44,200 bases of DNA from positions 664,909 to 709,108 of the forward strand of contig JH611156.1 in NCBI GenBank assembly GCA_000252525.1. Direction: 5' to 3'. The notes beneath the pieces are model-generated. The model did not search any database. It was not told the DNA's origin and saw only the letters and a list, made by a program, of their open reading frames with translations. The first letter of the stretch is position 1; the number at the start of each line of letters is the position of its first letter. The position numbers were made by a program, and so were the translations under genes. Below are positions 9,120-17,307 of this stretch, one piece after another. Origin of the DNA: SAR86 cluster bacterium SAR86A. GTDB taxonomy: Bacteria > Pseudomonadota > Gammaproteobacteria > Magnimaribacterales > D2472.

Positions 9120-10960
9120 AATGGTAAGTAAACAACTGTGTTGGTAGACAATATCATAATAAAAATAAGGCAAGTTACTATGGGTCCCAGATAAACTCTG
9201 CCAGTTAATTGAAAAAATATTCTGTTGAAATAAGGCAAGATAAACATCATTGGGACAATTCCAAATAAAAGATTTACGCTCAACCAATTTGTTGTCCAAA
9301 AAACCGTTCCTGTCCATGCAAAAGTTACATATTGAATAATAATTATCATCATTAATCCTAAAGAATTTGCAAAACCTGCAATTAGCCTAGATTTCCATTC
9401 TGATTGATTTTTAAAACGCATTGCTCCATTTACTCGCAAAGAATTAGAAAAGAAAAAAATAAAAAATAATGGAAAATACATCACCAAAACCAATAACATT
9501 TCAGGTTGAAATATTCTGACTCCCATAAACCAAAATCTATAATCGACATGAAATAAAAAATAAACAAAATACAAAATTAAGTAGTAACAAATAAAAATCG
9601 AGAGTCCAAGCATTATTGTCTTAAAGAATTCAACTTTATTAATTTGAAGACCCCATGAATTGGTATTAACACCATGATGCCTTCCAAAAAAGTAATAAGA
9701 TAAAAAAAATATTACTAAGCCAATTGAGCCGTTAAATGCAGCCCATAACATAACTGAATTATTCATCCTTTGTGGAAAAAACCACGTTAATTCTCTATTT
9801 GCTGATTCATAAAATAATATTTTTGCAACATCCACCATTGGAATAAATGAGATGCATGCAATAAGAGCGCTTAAGAAGAAAACAGACCAAAAAATCATTT
9901 TACTTTTTGATGTTTGTTCTGGTAGTGATGCTGGAATATCTTTTACTATATCCTTATAAAAATTTAGGCTTAAAAAAAGTTTTGCAATTGGAATTAACAT
10001 CAGCAAAGAAACTATCATATTTATTAATGTAAATAATTCTTTATATTGCCAAATTTGATTATTAGAATTTATTGATATGGGTGCTCCAAAAACTTTATCG
10101 AAATAATCTAATTGATTTTTAGTGGCTTCTTTATTGTAAGGTTGAAATGGATGGAGTAATTCTTCGTTAAAAATTACTCTTAATGTATTGTTTGATCTTT
10201 CTCCATAGTATTTACCTAGTTCAACCTCTGTAACTTTTTTATCTTTTGGTAGAACACTATTTACTGTTCTTAGTGACTCTGGAGCAATCTTCATATTACC
10301 TGCATCCCAGCCTTGTAAGTCATTCCTAAAAGCTCCTTCATCATATAAGGCGTAACTAACACCCATATTAGATTTTGAGTCTCTTAATATATTTTCTCGA
10401 AGTGTTAATACGTATCCAGAAATATATACTGAATCGAGCTTACTTTTCTTACCAGACCTAATAGCCTCTTTACCAAAATAATCTGCTCCCCTTATTGCGG
10501 CATTACCGCCCATTGAGTGACCAGTTGATCCAATTTTGTTGATATCTATAAATGAAAAGTTCTCAGCATAAGCATAATCAACAAGAGCAAACATGCCATA
10601 ACCTTGCGTAGTTGCCGCTAGCCTACTTAAAGACGAAGATGACATGCCTTGAGCATAGGGATCAATAAGGGCTACAACATATCCCCTGCGCGATAACTCA
10701 ATTGCAATGTTGGAAAGTGCTTCTTTTGATCTTTGAAATCCTGGTACAACAACTATAAACGGTTGCTTATCATTTTCTGTTGCAATAGACGGTTTATATA
10801 AATCATAAACTAGATTTTGCCCATCAGGAGTTTTAAGATTCATGAGCTTTACATCAACTTTTCCAAAACTTGTTTGAATTAATGATGCAAAAAAACTAGA
10901 TGAGATTATTACTACAAGACAATAAAGAAATAATTTATTCTTGTTTAGTAAAGTTATCAT
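9116..10960 (-). CDS. Membrane-bound alpha/beta hydrolase with multi-pass C-terminal half
   Basis: 614 residues in two parts. An N-terminal signal anchor (about 10-30) leads into an alpha/beta-hydrolase domain: VVPGFQRSKE oxyanion region (about 71-80), GYVVALIDPYAQG (about 93-105) and nucleophile motif GHSMG (Ser149). From about residue 310 to the end there are roughly eight hydrophobic helices. The hydrolase part resembles dienelactone-hydrolase/lipase-like enzymes and should sit on the periplasmic face if the N-terminal helix is a simple anchor. I do not recognise the membrane part as a named domain. The gene ends in an ATGA overlap with the lipoprotein esterase, so the two are translated as a unit. 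Exact function unknown. Confidence 0.8.
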   Translation of the reverse strand: MITLLNKNKLFLYCLVVIISSSFFASLIQTSFGKVDVKLMNLKTPDGQNLVYDLYKPSIATENDKQPFIVVVPGFQRSKEALSNIAIELSRRGYVVALIDPYAQGMSSSSLSRLAATTQGYGMFALVDYAYAENFSFIDINKIGSTGHSMGGNAAIRGADYFGKEAIRSGKKSKLDSVYISGYVLTLRENILRDSKSNMGVSYALYDEGAFRNDLQGWDAGNMKIAPESLRTVNSVLPKDKKVTEVELGKYYGERSNNTLRVIFNEELLHPFQPYNKEATKNQLDYFDKVFGAPISINSNNQIWQYKELFTLINMIVSLLMLIPIAKLFLSLNFYKDIVKDIPASLPEQTSKSKMIFWSVFFLSALIACISFIPMVDVAKILFYESANRELTWFFPQRMNNSVMLWAAFNGSIGLVIFFLSYYFFGRHHGVNTNSWGLQINKVEFFKTIMLGLSIFICYYLILYFVYFLFHVDYRFWFMGVRIFQPEMLLVLVMYFPLFFIFFFSNSLRVNGAMRFKNQSEWKSRLIAGFANSLGLMMIIIIQYVTFAWTGTVFWTTNWLSVNLLFGIVPMMFILPYFNRIFFQLTGRVYLGPIVTCLIFIMILSTNTVVYLPL

Positions 10961-10989
10961 TTAGCAATTGTCAAAATCACAATTTTAAT

Positions 10990-11064
10990 GCCTTCTTAGT
11001 TAAATGGATATAACAAATCCCTCCTAAGGATTAGTTGCAGGTTCGATTCCTGCAGAGGGCACCA
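10990..11064 (+). tRNA. tRNA-Arg (anticodon CCT)
   Basis: Cloverleaf is readable: acceptor GCCTTCT pairs with AGAGGGC (one G-U), anticodon stem AATCC/GGATT encloses loop CTCCTAA with anticodon CCT for AGG codons, T-arm GCAGG-TTCGATT-CCTGC, discriminator A and encoded CCA. It lies on the plus strand between minus-strand genes and is followed immediately by a terminator. Confidence 0.96.
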
Positions 11065-11096
11065 AAAAAAAGCTGATCATAGATCAGCTTTTTTTA
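11064..11096. terminator. Bidirectional intrinsic terminator after tRNA-Arg
   Basis: Perfect stem AGCTGATC (11071-11078) / GATCAGCT (11082-11089) with a three-base loop, A-run before and T-run after. It can end the plus-strand tRNA transcript and the minus-strand gene that stops at 11112. Confidence 0.9.
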
Positions 11097-11111
11097 AACT
11101 TCAGAAAGTTT

Positions 11112-11852
11112 TTACTGTTTTAGTGGATATGCAGCATAGGTTTCTGAATCTTGACATGAAGCATGTTTTCTTACTTCAGCCCACTCATCACTGTTCCTAA
11201 TTTCAGACCACCAAAGATCAATGTTTTTCCCTCTTGCAGCCTCGCTTGGAGCAGAAGTTGAAAACCAAAAATCAACATCCTGTTCCCTGTCTGTCCCACT
11301 ATTTGTCATTATGTATCTATATCCGCCCTCAGCACCAGCAGCATAATGTTTTAAAGCAGCTTGTCTTCTGGCTTCTCGCATAGCTCTTCTATCAAAACCA
11401 CGTGTGTATTTACACGGCCAATAATTAACTATTGTTCTGCCCTGAGGGGCAGCATCCGATGAGGATGGACCAACTCTTTGAAAAGCTTCAAGTTCGACAT
11501 CACAATCCATTGGAGGCATTGCATTGTCCTCAGACTGTGCAAAAATTTGAAACATTTTGTCATTAAATGCTCCCATTTCTTCCCTAGAATCTGCATGAGC
11601 TACAAAAAAGAAATCATGGTCAGGATCAGATGCATACAACGGAAATAAAACTGCAAGATCAACTTCATTTTCAAATGAGTTTGCATTTTCAACATACTTA
11701 CCAACGAATGGCCTAACATCATCAAAAGTAGCGCCATCATTTAACTTACAAAAAGTATAGTTTGCATAAACACTTGTATATCCCTCAAGTTCTGGTTCTT
11801 GAGCCATTGTTGCGAAACTTACAGTAATTAAAAAAGTAATTATATATTTCAT
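11112..11852 (-). CDS. Exported protein of two tandem cysteine-pair units, unknown function
   Basis: 246 residues with a signal peptide ending near ATMA. I do not recognise a named family. The mature part divides into two similar units: residues about 28-120 beginning YANYTFCK and about 140-235 beginning VNYWPCKY. Each has one cysteine near its start and one about 80-86 residues later (C35-C117, C147-C233), and each has a central strand-like segment followed by Ser-x-Glu (HDFFFVAHADSREE; VDFWFSTSAPSEAA). The pattern suggests a duplicated ferredoxin-like (dimeric alpha/beta barrel) fold with one disulfide per unit. The lipoprotein at 22280 has the same layout. AAAGGA lies before the ATG. The gene is 12 bases downstream of the 141-residue exported protein, so they form an operon ending at the terminator at 11071. 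Confidence 0.8.
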   Translation of the reverse strand: MKYIITFLITVSFATMAQEPELEGYTSVYANYTFCKLNDGATFDDVRPFVGKYVENANSFENEVDLAVLFPLYASDPDHDFFFVAHADSREEMGAFNDKMFQIFAQSEDNAMPPMDCDVELEAFQRVGPSSSDAAPQGRTIVNYWPCKYTRGFDRRAMREARRQAALKHYAAGAEGGYRYIMTNSGTDREQDVDFWFSTSAPSEAARGKNIDLWWSEIRNSDEWAEVRKHASCQDSETYAAYPLKQ

Positions 11853-11864
11853 TATTCGTATCCT

Positions 11865-12290
11865 TTATTTAAAAACTAATCTTCCAATAAGCTCAACACT
11901 TACAATTTCACGAATATCTTCGTAGCTTTGAGAAAGTTCCACATTATCCTCTTGAGAAATTGTTTTTCTAAACTTCTCTTGAAATTCTGCGGTTTGTTCT
12001 TCACTCCATGGTGCTTTATTGGCCCATGATGGATATGCAGTAGTTAGATATACAGTAGAACCATCATTACCAATGTAAACGTTATAGTCTGAAATAATTC
12101 CCATCTCTTTTTGAATTTTTGCCGCAGCTACCCATGTTTTTTCAATACCATCTAAATAGTCTTGAAGGAAATTAGTTTTCACCTTTACAGTTGTGAGTTC
12201 AATAACTCCATCTGCGAATTCTCTAGAACTTTCTTCTTGAGCATATGCTGTAAAAGAAAGCATAAGAGTTGCAATTAATAAAAATCTCAT
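11865..12290 (-). CDS. Small exported protein, possible single alpha/beta-barrel-like unit
   Basis: 141 residues; a clear signal peptide ends at AYAQ. The mature protein starts with a strand-like segment (VIELTTVKVKTNFL), a long helix (YLDGIEKTWVAAAKIQKEMG), then strands (DYNVYIGNDGSTVYLTTAYPSW) and a second charged helix, consistent with a dimeric alpha/beta-barrel (ABM-like) fold. No cysteines occur in the mature part. It is the first gene of a two-gene unit with the 246-residue protein. No enzyme motif is recognised, so the function is unknown. Confidence refers to it being a real exported protein. Confidence 0.75.
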   Translation of the reverse strand: MRFLLIATLMLSFTAYAQEESSREFADGVIELTTVKVKTNFLQDYLDGIEKTWVAAAKIQKEMGIISDYNVYIGNDGSTVYLTTAYPSWANKAPWSEEQTAEFQEKFRKTISQEDNVELSQSYEDIREIVSVELIGRLVFK

Positions 12291-12383
12291 ATTTTTCTCC
12301 CATATTTAAATTTATAAACAGGATTTAATATTACATTATTTTTGAAATAAAAGACTTTGATTTATGTCTATTTTTTAGACAGA

Positions 12384-12983
12384 TTATGGGACAAGCCAAG
12401 TAGCAGTATATTTACCTTCCCAATTATGCAAAGCTCTCCTATGACCCGAGCTTTTTAAATATAAAAATTCCAAAGAAATGAAATTAAAAATCAAGACTGC
12501 AAAATTCTCATAACCTTCCTCAACTTCAAAGTCTTTGATATCGTAATCTGCAGGATTTTGGATTTCTAATGAACTACCTCCTTTGACTGAGTAGCATTTT
12601 TTTGATCTCGAAGTTGATTCACTCCATGCGTCTTCGGTTACTTTGTCTTTAATGTGAACATCTACATTTCCAGTCATTTTTATTTGAACTTTTAAATCTG
12701 GATCATATCCAACAACAGATGCTAAATTGCTCTCATTTATGACCTGTATTTTTGCTGCTCTATTGTCTGTATGAAATCTTAATATTCTTTTATCCAGATC
12801 AAACTCTCGCAAAACCATAACTCTTGATGAAATGTCTCTGCCATTTGATAAAGAAACAACTGGGGTATGAAAAAGCGTTTTTGCGTTTGGTACAGCATCA
12901 GTTAATATCAATTTTGCGCTCTCAAGGGTATCTTGAATATCCTCATATACATCTGGTAATTGTTCTTTTAAGCTTGATGTCAT
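12384..12983 (-). CDS. Pyridoxamine 5'-phosphate oxidase-like flavin-binding protein
   Basis: 199 residues of the split-barrel FMN-binding family (Alr4036/PNPOx-like). Recognisable segments are the N-terminal strand region with SSRVMVLREFD, then RILRFHTDNRAAKIQVI (the strand and turn that contact FMN phosphate), GNVDVHIKD, and a C-terminal FISLEFLYLKSSGHRRALH typical of this subgroup. It is not the biosynthetic PdxH: the PLP-contact residues cannot be confirmed. Substrate unknown. Its ATG overlaps the TGA of cysS (ATGA), so it is the last gene of the folE-maf-cysS run. Confidence 0.82.
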   Translation of the reverse strand: MTSSLKEQLPDVYEDIQDTLESAKLILTDAVPNAKTLFHTPVVSLSNGRDISSRVMVLREFDLDKRILRFHTDNRAAKIQVINESNLASVVGYDPDLKVQIKMTGNVDVHIKDKVTEDAWSESTSRSKKCYSVKGGSSLEIQNPADYDIKDFEVEEGYENFAVLIFNFISLEFLYLKSSGHRRALHNWEGKYTATWLVP

Positions 12984-14359
12984 TTAACAACTTTCCATGT
13001 GGTTCCCTCTGGCGAATCATTTATTTCAACCCCCAAATCTATTAGCTCAGAGCGAATCTTATCTGCTAATTCAAAATCTCTTTTTTTCTTCGCATTTGAT
13101 CGATCTTCAATAAGGCTATCAACTTTATCTTTGAATTCATCAGAAATCTGATTGTATGATTGATCCTCCAAAATACCCATTAGTTTTCCAATTAGTAAAA
13201 GATTTGATTTGAGGTTAGGTTTGTCATCTTCTTCTCGAGATTCAGCATTTTTTATTAATTTATTTATATTCGCTATTAAACCTGGTGTATTTAAATCATC
13301 TAACAATATCTCAATTAAATCGTTATCAGGCTCTTTACTTTCTTTGACATCATTTAGCTCATTTAATAAAGAATATAATTTATCCAGCAACTTTTTAGCT
13401 TGATGAATTACATTATCATTCCAATCAAGTGCTTGTCTGTAATGAGTGGACAAAAGAGCTAGCCTAATTACTTCTCCATGATATTTCTGTGTGAGTTCAT
13501 TAACCAAAATAATATTCCCAAGAGATTTGGACATCTTTTCGCCATCAATTGTTACAAAACCATTATGCATCCAGTATTTTGCATAGGATTCAGGATTACT
13601 ATTTTCTGCAGCAGTACAACAACTTTGAGCAATTTCATTTTCATGATGAGGGAAAATTAAGTCTCTGCCTCCTCCATGAATGTCTAGCGGCAATCCAAGA
13701 GTCTTTTCAGACATTGCAGAACACTCAGTATGCCATCCAGGTCTTCCAATGCCCCATGGTGACTCCCAGCCAGGTTGCACACCAGTACTTGGTTTCCACA
13801 AAACAAAATCAGCAGGATCTTTTTTAAAATCTGCAACATCTACTCTACTTCCAGCAATTTGCTCATCTTTAATTCTATTTGATAACTTGCCATAATTTTC
13901 ATAAGTTGGAACATGGAATAAAACGTGTCCGTCCTTTTCATAGGCAAAATCCTTCTCGATAAGTTCTTTAATTAGGTCTATCATTTCAGGAATATATTCT
14001 GTTGCCTTAGGTTGAACATCAGGCGCTAGAACATTAAGTTTGGCCATGTCTTCGTTATATATTTTTGTGAATTTTTTTGTAATCACAGATATCTCAACAT
14101 TTTGCTCAACTGCTGCTTCAATTATCTTATCGTCTATATCTGTTATGTTAGAAACATAGGTAACTTTTGGAAAAATAAATCTGAGTGTTCTAACAAAAGT
14201 ATCAAATACAACTGCCATTCTCGCATTTCCTATGTGAGCATAGTTATAAACAGTTGGTCCACAAGCATAGATTTTCACATGCTGTGGATCACTTGGCTTT
14301 AATATTTCTTTTTTACCACTTAGTGTATTGAATAAGTGATAATCCAAATGGTTGCTCAT
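12980..14359 (-). CDS. cysS: Cysteinyl-tRNA synthetase
   Basis: Class I synthetase that charges tRNA-Cys. Its 459 residues match the usual length. The HIGH-type motif is HIGN at 42-45 in CGPTVYNYAHIGNAR, and KMSKS is at 275-279. The zinc site that selects cysteine is complete: Cys33, Cys213 (WHTECS), His238 and Glu242 (FPHHENE). The C-terminal DALR-type and anticodon-binding regions follow. It lies four bases downstream of maf and overlaps the next gene by four bases. Confidence 0.98.
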   Translation of the reverse strand: MSNHLDYHLFNTLSGKKEILKPSDPQHVKIYACGPTVYNYAHIGNARMAVVFDTFVRTLRFIFPKVTYVSNITDIDDKIIEAAVEQNVEISVITKKFTKIYNEDMAKLNVLAPDVQPKATEYIPEMIDLIKELIEKDFAYEKDGHVLFHVPTYENYGKLSNRIKDEQIAGSRVDVADFKKDPADFVLWKPSTGVQPGWESPWGIGRPGWHTECSAMSEKTLGLPLDIHGGGRDLIFPHHENEIAQSCCTAAENSNPESYAKYWMHNGFVTIDGEKMSKSLGNIILVNELTQKYHGEVIRLALLSTHYRQALDWNDNVIHQAKKLLDKLYSLLNELNDVKESKEPDNDLIEILLDDLNTPGLIANINKLIKNAESREEDDKPNLKSNLLLIGKLMGILEDQSYNQISDEFKDKVDSLIEDRSNAKKKRDFELADKIRSELIDLGVEINDSPEGTTWKVVK

Positions 14360-14363
14360 AAAT

Positions 14364-14987
14364 TTATTCTAAACTAATTATATTTAATTCTCTCAATGCA
14401 TTTAAAAGAGGAATTAACGGCATACCCCTGACAGTATGCGAGGATCCATTAACATAAGAAAAAAGATTGCAACCTAAAGATTCAAATTTATATGATCCAG
14501 CGGCATTAATTGGGTTTTCCATCTCTACATAATTAATAATCTCAGTCTCAGTAAGAGAGTGCATTTTTAATTCAACGGTTTCAGAGTATTGCCAGATACA
14601 TGATTGATTTTTAAAAATACAAACTCCACTATGCTGATAATGTTTTTGACCTGACAAAAGTTTCAAACTTTCAACTGCTCTTTCTTTACTTCCAGGCTTG
14701 TGCAGTAACCTATCGCCAAGTACACACATTTGATCTCCACCAATTACTGCAGCTTCATTAAATTCCCTACTTACGGATTCAGCTTTTGCTTTGGCCAAAT
14801 CGACTACTTGTTCACTGAAGGGTAATGACGAGATTTGTTTTTTGATTTTATCCTCATCAGTATCGGATACTTTGACATCAAATAAGATACCTGCTTCTTC
14901 AAGCATTTGTTTCCTGCTTTCTGAACCAGAAGCAAGAATAATTGGAACTTTCGGCTTGATACTGGAAGATTCCAGAGATCTTGTCAT
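14364..14987 (-). CDS. maf: Maf-family nucleotide pyrophosphatase (YceF-like)
   Basis: House-cleaning enzyme that hydrolyses non-canonical or modified nucleoside triphosphates to monophosphates. Family motifs are ILASGSESRKQML (substrate-binding Ser/Arg), VIGGDQMCVL with the catalytic Asp, NAAGSYKFESLG and MPLIPLLNAL. GGDQMCVL and GMPLI resemble the YceF (m7GTP-preferring) branch more than the dTTP/UTP branch; that assignment is inference. A short N-terminal extension of about 13 residues precedes the first strand. The ATG follows the folE TAA directly. Confidence 0.93.
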   Translation of the reverse strand: MTRSLESSSIKPKVPIILASGSESRKQMLEEAGILFDVKVSDTDEDKIKKQISSLPFSEQVVDLAKAKAESVSREFNEAAVIGGDQMCVLGDRLLHKPGSKERAVESLKLLSGQKHYQHSGVCIFKNQSCIWQYSETVELKMHSLTETEIINYVEMENPINAAGSYKFESLGCNLFSYVNGSSHTVRGMPLIPLLNALRELNIISLE

Positions 14988-15632
14988 TTAATAATTTTTA
15001 GGTGAGTGTATAAGATTTATAAACTCTTCTCTTGCTTTATTATCTGACCTAAAAGTACCTAACATCCTTGAAGTGATGGTGCTTGACTCAGTTTTATGAA
15101 CGCCCCTTGTACTCATGCATTGATGATTTGCATCTATTACAACTGCAACACCTTTTGGTTGAAGCACTTTATCAATTGTGTCAGCAATTTGAGCAGTCAT
15201 AGTCTCCTGTGTTTGAAGTCTTTTTCCAAATAAATCAACTAGTCTAGCTAATTTACTAATTCCAACGACTCTGTTTTTAGGAATATAGCCAATGTGAGCG
15301 ACTCCAACAATTGGAACCATGTGGTGTTCGCAATGAGATTCTACTCTTATATTTCGCACTATTACGGCATCATCGTAACCTTCAACTTCTTCAAAGGTTC
15401 TACTTAAGATTTCTTCAGGATCTTCTTCATACCCTGAAAAAAACTCTTTGTAAGCTTTTACAACTCTTTTGGGTGTATCGACAAGACCTTCTCGCTCAGG
15501 ATCATCGCCTGCCCACAATATAAGAGTTCTTACTGCTTCTAGGGCTTCTGCCTCAAGAGAGCTTTCAGAAATCTCTTTTGTTATAGTTTTTACAGCTTTT
15601 AAAGCTTCATCTTTAGACACTTTTTTACTCAT
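14988..15632 (-). CDS. folE: GTP cyclohydrolase I
   Basis: First step of tetrahydrofolate synthesis: GTP to 7,8-dihydroneopterin triphosphate. The 214-residue protein has the zinc ligands Cys101 and His104 in SHCEHHMVP and Cys172 in NHQCMSTRG, plus the conserved QETMTAQIAD segment. It is the first gene of a folE-maf-cysS-flavin oxidase run and is divergent from gloC across about 150 bases. A highly charged N-terminal stretch is normal for the family. Confidence 0.97.
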   Translation of the reverse strand: MSKKVSKDEALKAVKTITKEISESSLEAEALEAVRTLILWAGDDPEREGLVDTPKRVVKAYKEFFSGYEEDPEEILSRTFEEVEGYDDAVIVRNIRVESHCEHHMVPIVGVAHIGYIPKNRVVGISKLARLVDLFGKRLQTQETMTAQIADTIDKVLQPKGVAVVIDANHQCMSTRGVHKTESSTITSRMLGTFRSDNKAREEFINLIHSPKNY

Positions 15633-15765
15633 TTTTAATATCCGATGTTGTTAATGAAGCTTATTTTATAGTATTTTTTTAAAAATTAAACCTAACTGAT
15701 CCTTCTAGCTCCATTTAATAATCTTAGAGATAAGAAATTCATATGTAAAAAAATTAGTTTTTATC

Positions 15766-15771
15766 TATAAT
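15766..15771 (+). promoter_or_regulatory. Candidate -10 of gloC
   Basis: A TATAAT consensus hexamer ends 14 bases before the gloC ATG. The leader would be only a few bases, so translation may be nearly leaderless; no ribosome site is visible. No convincing -35 is seen. Confidence 0.4.
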
Positions 15772-15785
15772 TTGTTTTAAAAATT

Positions 15786-16436
15786 ATGTTAAAAGCAATA
15801 GTTCAGCCAGTTACACCATTTGAACAAAATGCTTCAATTTTATATTGTTCAGAAACAAAAAAATGTGCGATTGTTGATCCGGGTGGGGATATTGAGATAC
15901 TACTAAAGATTGCTAAAGATAATGAACTTGTTCCAGAAAAAATTTTACTAACCCACGGTCATATAGATCATGCTGGTGGTGCTACTGAAATTGCTCAAAT
16001 TCTTAAAGTCGAAATTCATGGACCACATAAAGATGATAAATTTTTATTAGATTCTCTTGCAGAACAAGGAAAAATGTTTGGGCTAAATTCAAAAGATTGC
16101 TCTCCAGATGTTTGGCTTAATGAAGGGGATATAGTAACTATAGGCAAAGAAAAGCTAGAAACTTATTTTTGTCCGGGTCACACTCCAGGTCATTTAATCT
16201 TTTATAACTTAGAAAGCAAATTAGCTATTGTAGGAGATGTTCTATTTTGTGGTTCAATTGGGCGAACTGATTTACCTGGTGGTAATTTTGATGATCTAAT
16301 TCAATCAGTTAAGGATAAATTATGGCCCCTAGGAAGAGATATTGAATTTATACCTGGTCATGGCCCAATGTCTACATTTGAGGCTGAGCGGCAATCAAAC
16401 CCATTTGTTTCAGATGCAGTGCTTGGATTAAGTTAG
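15786..16436 (+). CDS. gloC: Hydroxyacylglutathione hydrolase, type II glyoxalase GloC (YcbL)
   Basis: Metallo-beta-lactamase-fold hydrolase that splits S-D-lactoylglutathione in methylglyoxal detoxification. At 216 residues it matches E. coli YcbL in length and throughout its sequence. Metal ligands: LTHGHIDHAGG, CPGHTPGH, the bridging Asp in IVGDVLF, and the final His in IPGHGPMST. It is monocistronic, divergent from folE, and its stop codon abuts the stop codon of the convergent SDR gene with no base between. Confidence 0.93.
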   Translation: MLKAIVQPVTPFEQNASILYCSETKKCAIVDPGGDIEILLKIAKDNELVPEKILLTHGHIDHAGGATEIAQILKVEIHGPHKDDKFLLDSLAEQGKMFGLNSKDCSPDVWLNEGDIVTIGKEKLETYFCPGHTPGHLIFYNLESKLAIVGDVLFCGSIGRTDLPGGNFDDLIQSVKDKLWPLGRDIEFIPGHGPMSTFEAERQSNPFVSDAVLGLS

Positions 16437-17237
16437 TTACTTCCTATCATATCTTCCAGGAGCAAGCGATTTCCCTAAAAGATTAAACACTGATTGTGGA
16501 ATATTTTTAAGAAGAAAAACAAGGAATTTATATGTTTTTGTAGGAACACATAATCTTTTACCTGCATACATTGCATCTACGCCCTCATTTGCAATTCTTT
16601 CAGCTGAAAAAACCATAAATTTTGGCACTCTATCCATTTCTTCTTGAACCCCGCTTGCTGTATGAAATCCTGTGACTGTAAAACCGGGACACACTGATGT
16701 CGAAGTAATACCTTTGTGTTTATAGTTAATATTTATGCAATCGCTGAATCTATTCATAAAAGTCTTGATTGGTCCATACAAAGGTTGTATTGCCGATGGA
16801 GCTGCAAATGAAGCAACTGAAGAAACTACCATAACTTTTCCACCACCCTGATTAATCATGTTTGGTATAAATAACTTGGTCATCATAATTACAGAGGTAC
16901 CAAGAACTCTAATAAATTTTTCTTCATCTTCAATGCTAGTTTGATGAAATGATGTTTTAATTCCATAGCCTGCATTATTTATCAAAACTGAAACTTTATA
17001 CTGATTGGATTGACAAAAATCATAAATTTCTTGAGGGGCATTTGCATCACTAAGATCCTTAGAAATGGTATCAACTTCAACTCCAGTAGATTGTTTAATT
17101 TCTCTTGCAAGATCTTCTAATAATTCTGCTCTTCTTGCTGTTAAAACAAGATTATATCCATCAGATGCTAACCTTTTTGCTATTTCTAAACCAATGCCTG
17201 AAGAGGCTCCCGTAATTAATGCGTATTCATTTTTCAT
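16437..17237 (-). CDS. Short-chain dehydrogenase/reductase
   Basis: NAD(P)-dependent oxidoreductase of 266 residues. The cofactor motif TGASSGIG is at 9-16 and NNAG at 87-90; Ser140, Tyr154 and Lys158 (YGPIK) form the catalytic set. TARR after the second strand provides arginines favouring NADPH. The C-terminal segment with a hydrophobic stretch (YKFLVFLLKNIPQSVF) is common in SDRs acting on lipid-like substrates. The substrate is not predictable. Convergent with gloC and divergent from the metalloprotease. Confidence 0.9.
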   Translation of the reverse strand: MKNEYALITGASSGIGLEIAKRLASDGYNLVLTARRAELLEDLAREIKQSTGVEVDTISKDLSDANAPQEIYDFCQSNQYKVSVLINNAGYGIKTSFHQTSIEDEEKFIRVLGTSVIMMTKLFIPNMINQGGGKVMVVSSVASFAAPSAIQPLYGPIKTFMNRFSDCININYKHKGITSTSVCPGFTVTGFHTASGVQEEMDRVPKFMVFSAERIANEGVDAMYAGKRLCVPTKTYKFLVFLLKNIPQSVFNLLGKSLAPGRYDRK

Positions 17238-17307
17238 ATCAATATACTATCAGTTAGTCGAGTTCTAAGATAGAATTACACCTCAAATTTCTAAAGGAAT
17301 TCTTATT

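Noticed and set aside
9120-9317. 66-residue N-terminal extension of the lipoprotein esterase
   Set aside because: It overlaps the coding end of the upstream hydrolase in another frame and would bury the lipoprotein signal; the ATGA overlap gives a better start.
12384-12983. Assignment as biosynthetic PdxH
   Set aside because: The sequence fits the split-barrel family, but residues that define the PLP-forming enzyme could not be recognised and the C-terminal end differs.
13549-13827. Overlapping plus-strand reading frames within cysS
   Set aside because: They are shadows of cysS: antisense, mutually overlapping, without ribosome sites or recognisable domains.
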